64,000 nt of DNA from Rosellinia necatrix (Eukaryota > Ascomycota > Sordariomycetes > Xylariales > Xylariaceae), in assembly GCA_021209875.1 (NCBI GenBank), contig JAGYVD010000003.1:2728001-2792000 (forward strand). Direction: 5' to 3'. Positions 61,256-64,000 of this stretch are shown piece by piece. The position numbers and the translations under genes were made by a program. How positions within the stretch are numbered: position 1 is the stretch's first letter; every line of letters begins with the position of its first letter. The notes under the pieces were generated by a model. The model was not told the origin of the DNA. It searched no databases and saw nothing but the letters and a program-made list of their open reading frames with translations.

Positions 61256-63729
61256 AGTCTAGTTATACATTTTAGCCGCTATAGTCCAGTCCCCTTCAAG
61301 CGAGATGCGCTCGAGCCAGGGGTTTCGAGTTTATCTACAAGGCGACTCCGAAGATCCCACGCAGGGATCTTCATCTGTACCTCCTCTCCCAAGCCAATGA
61401 ATTCCGCAGTCTCTTGGAGGTGCGGTCCACAGAAAACGCCCAAAAAGTAAGCTTATAACGTACCTTGAAGGGTCTCCCGCATACGTCCACATTTCGTCCT
61501 GCATTGCAGCGTCACGTCCAGCCCATCGGCTATCTTATCAACCTCGTCAAGCTCATCTCTCTTCCTCAACAGACGTTGCATCGGTGTCACCCCGAGAGTG
61601 CTGCTCCCCACCACACCCAGACGTGATAACGTGGCACCCTTACTTTCGTGGTTCGTACACTACAGACTCAAGACAGACGCTGCACCACGGACACACTGCC
61701 TACACCTACACTACGCCATGGACACCCTGCACCATGGACACAACTACTACACCATGGATGGAGCCCCCGTATGTGCATATCACCCACGCCGTTTGTTTGG
61801 AGGGGGGGCGCCACCTCCTAAAGGGGACTTGCTTGATGGGCCTACCCGCAAACGGTAGGTGAAGCACGAGGAAAGCGTGGGAGCCGACGAACAGAAAGAC
61901 CTGGAGATAAACTAGCGAGGCCACACGCCCGTGCCCGTGGGAGAAGGTTGCGCCGGTCCCCGACGTTTCGGGCTCTAAGCCAAAACTAACCTCCCTTCTT
62001 TCATCGGAGCCGCAGCTCTGGCTGGTCATGCCCTGATTCGCGCCCGCTGTATGATTTCTTGGGTTTCGTTCGAGCGGACGTCGGTTTGATGCAATGGAAA
62101 CCAACGGGGGCCAGGAACATACATGAAGTAACAGGGTGACAAGGGCACTTGGCTGAGCATATTTCCTTCCTTCTTTGCTCCCCTTCCCTAGCCTGCCTGT
62201 CTTATGATTGAGCGGAAGCAACGACAAAGAAAAGGAAAAAAAAAAATGAAAAAGGCCAGAGAGAGAGAGGGTGCGAGAGAGAGACAGTCTGAAACCAACC
62301 CATCCGATGGATTTCATGCCCACCTTTGAATAGGAAACAATGGGGAAGAGGAATGTGACTTGTCCCATCGTGAAGATAATCTAACATGACTGCCCAATCC
62401 AGCGACACCGGCTTCGTCATGGAGGCTTGGCTCGATGGCGGATTTAGTAAGTCATATGTTTCCAACAAAACACAAGACGATAATATCATGAAATAAGCAT
62501 ATCCCCCGCACCTGTCAGCTTTGCTGGGCTTGTCCTTGACCGGCGCCCTCAACACGGATTGACGGGGATGTCTTGTGGTAGAATGCAGCAACCGCGCGGA
62601 CCAGCGAATTCCGCTCGAGGGACGCGTGTGCGTTCGTTCGTACGTTGGTTTCGTCCGTTCGTGTTGAGGCTGGGCATTATTCATTTATTAACTATTTTTT
62701 TTTTTGCCCTCTCTAGCGATCCGCACCACAGCGGGGAGCCAGGCCTGATAATGGAGGCATCGGAAATAATAGTATGTTTTCGGAATTAGGAGCCTTCGCA
62801 ACTTGGTTTCCGCTCGAGCGATGCGGATGAATACGAGTCAGAGCGGTCAATTTTGCCGATCTCAACAAAAAAAAAAAAAATTAAACAAAAAACCCAAGAA
62901 TACCGGAGCCACACGTAATAGCCCACATCGGCTTCGGCATGACAAGGCAACAGTTGGGTTGGGATCTGCCCACTATCGATGAGCTGGGGGTGGCGAAGGT
63001 TGTAGGGCGGAACAACAATAACAACAACACCAAACGACAACCCAAGCAAAAAGAAAAGCATTTTGGTCCTCACATGTCATGTCGGTTCGGCGTCGGCCCC
63101 GGCCCGTGTCCTAGGCTCTGGACTCGCTGATTGTGCGATTCTGACTTTCACTCGCAGCCTACCCCAGGCTCGTGGCATGGGATTCGCTGCTTAGCGACTG
63201 CGGTTTCATGTTAGTTAGGATGAAGGCATCCGGGGAGGGTTGGAACAGGCTCGCAGAGCGCCACATACGCAATACACCCTAATACGCCCCTTTCCCCTTC
63301 CCCCGGCCTTAGTCATGACTGGTCGGGGCCATATGCTGTAGTTACATCATATCGTACGTAGCAGTGTAGGTATGCTCTGGTGTGCTCTCCTCCTTCTGAC
63401 TGCTACCCGAGAGAGAGAGAGAGAGAGGAGTAAACGAGACAGAGACAGTCACCGACCGACGCTCAGATATCCAAATGCAGAAGCTACACAAACATGTGCC
63501 CAGAATCGTGTACCTGCCTAACGAGTGTATCTCTGCCGATGCAGCCCAAGTGCCGTCGCTACCAGACGCCGCCGAGCCGGAAGACCCTCTCGAGTGTAAC
63601 GCCTAATCAGTCAAACGTCTTGCCTCTTTGCCACTGCCGTGGGATTTTCGATTAGTTTTCTTTTACGAGGCTAGCCCCAGATTCCTTCTATCTATCCATC
63701 CGTTATCAAACAACATTAGAAGTAAGAGA

Positions 63730-63885
63730 CCACCGCCGCCACCATCACCACCACTGCCACTACCACCACTACCACCACTACCACCACTACCACCACTACC
63801 ACCACTACCACCACTACCACCACTACCACCACTACCACCACTACCACCACTACCACCGCTACCACCAACCACCAACACCACTACC
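63730..63885. repeat. (CCACTACCA)n 9-bp repeat array
   Basis: About 150 bp of CCACTACCA units. The minus strand would encode a Gly-Gly-Ser repeat, but there is no supporting gene structure. Confidence 0.92.
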
Positions 63886-64000
63886 AGCGCTACCTTGACC
63901 ATGTCCCTTGTTCTCGGGCTCTCGTTTTGGGGTTCCTCTCCCGTGGCTTACTCCGGCATGCTAGATGCCACTCCGGTCGGGATGCGACTTCGCGAGCGGG

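Larger units (their letters stand above)
58143..64000. other. Gene-poor, microsatellite-rich flank
   Basis: The 3' flank of the bZIP-ankyrin gene is followed by ~5.8 kb with no ORF that shows coding character. Long open frames at 59055-59633, 60287-60955 and 63663-63902 are created by CA, CATA and CCACTA simple repeats. Poly-T rich DNA occurs near 59650-59690. Confidence 0.55.

Noticed and set aside
63663..63902. Gly-Gly-Ser repeat ORF on the minus strand
   Set aside because: It is the translation of the CCACTACCA simple repeat without any gene structure.

Overview
This window looks like nuclear DNA of a filamentous ascomycete, most likely a Sordariomycete. The genes carry short spliceosomal introns (mostly 51-105 bp, GT..AG, often with CTAAC-like branch sites). 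The recognisable proteins are fungal: a Cdc3-type septin, Nam9, Ku70 with a SAP domain, a Zn(II)2Cys6 factor and a bZIP-ankyrin protein. Intergenic DNA is filled with short palindromic TACCTAGGTA/ACCTACCT tracts and microsatellites. No species can be named from the sequence. Exon joins were worked out by hand from reading frame, splice-site consensus and protein continuity. Several track-style start sites are non-ATG, so the first in-frame ATG was preferred.

Layout: (1) 1228-2769 (+) mitochondrial ribosomal protein uS4m/Nam9. (2) 4812-6638 (-) septin. (3) A gene-poor stretch, then two secreted-protein genes on the minus strand: an HD-domain cyanamide-hydratase-like protein (13186-14180) and a large secreted beta-rich protein with a Ser/Thr-rich tail (16742-18643), the latter with an apparent one-base frameshift. 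(4) 21091-23042 (-) mitochondrial PPR protein. (5) 25743-26336 (-) LSm4, with an intron directly after the ATG. (6) 27680-29508 (+) a single-pass membrane protein with a PY motif, and 30305-31255 (+) a PY-motif protein that probably continues to 31502 through a second homopolymer frameshift. (7) 32286-35412 (-) a ~1000-residue Zn2Cys6 factor with a second possible zinc-binding domain. (8) 36064-38131 (-) Ku70, divergent from 38831-40200 (+) ferrochelatase. (9) 41893-43981 (+) an MFS transporter. (10) A ~13 kb stretch without convincing genes (43982-56955). (11) 56956-58142 (+) a bZIP-ankyrin protein. (12) 58143-64000, microsatellite-rich and without convincing genes.

The genes are mostly housekeeping: mitochondrial translation and RNA metabolism (Nam9, PPR), RNA decay/splicing (LSm4), cytokinesis and polarity (septin), end-joining (Ku70) and haem synthesis (ferrochelatase). 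There is no obvious biosynthetic cluster, defence island or intact transposon. The less ordinary items are three separate proteins with PPxY-type motifs (two share a PPYDE...DGF stretch), the fusion of a possible WRKY/GCM-like zinc-binding region to a Zn2Cys6 cluster, a secreted relative of cyanamide hydratase, two apparent +1 homopolymer frameshifts, and the dense palindromic repeats that avoid coding DNA.
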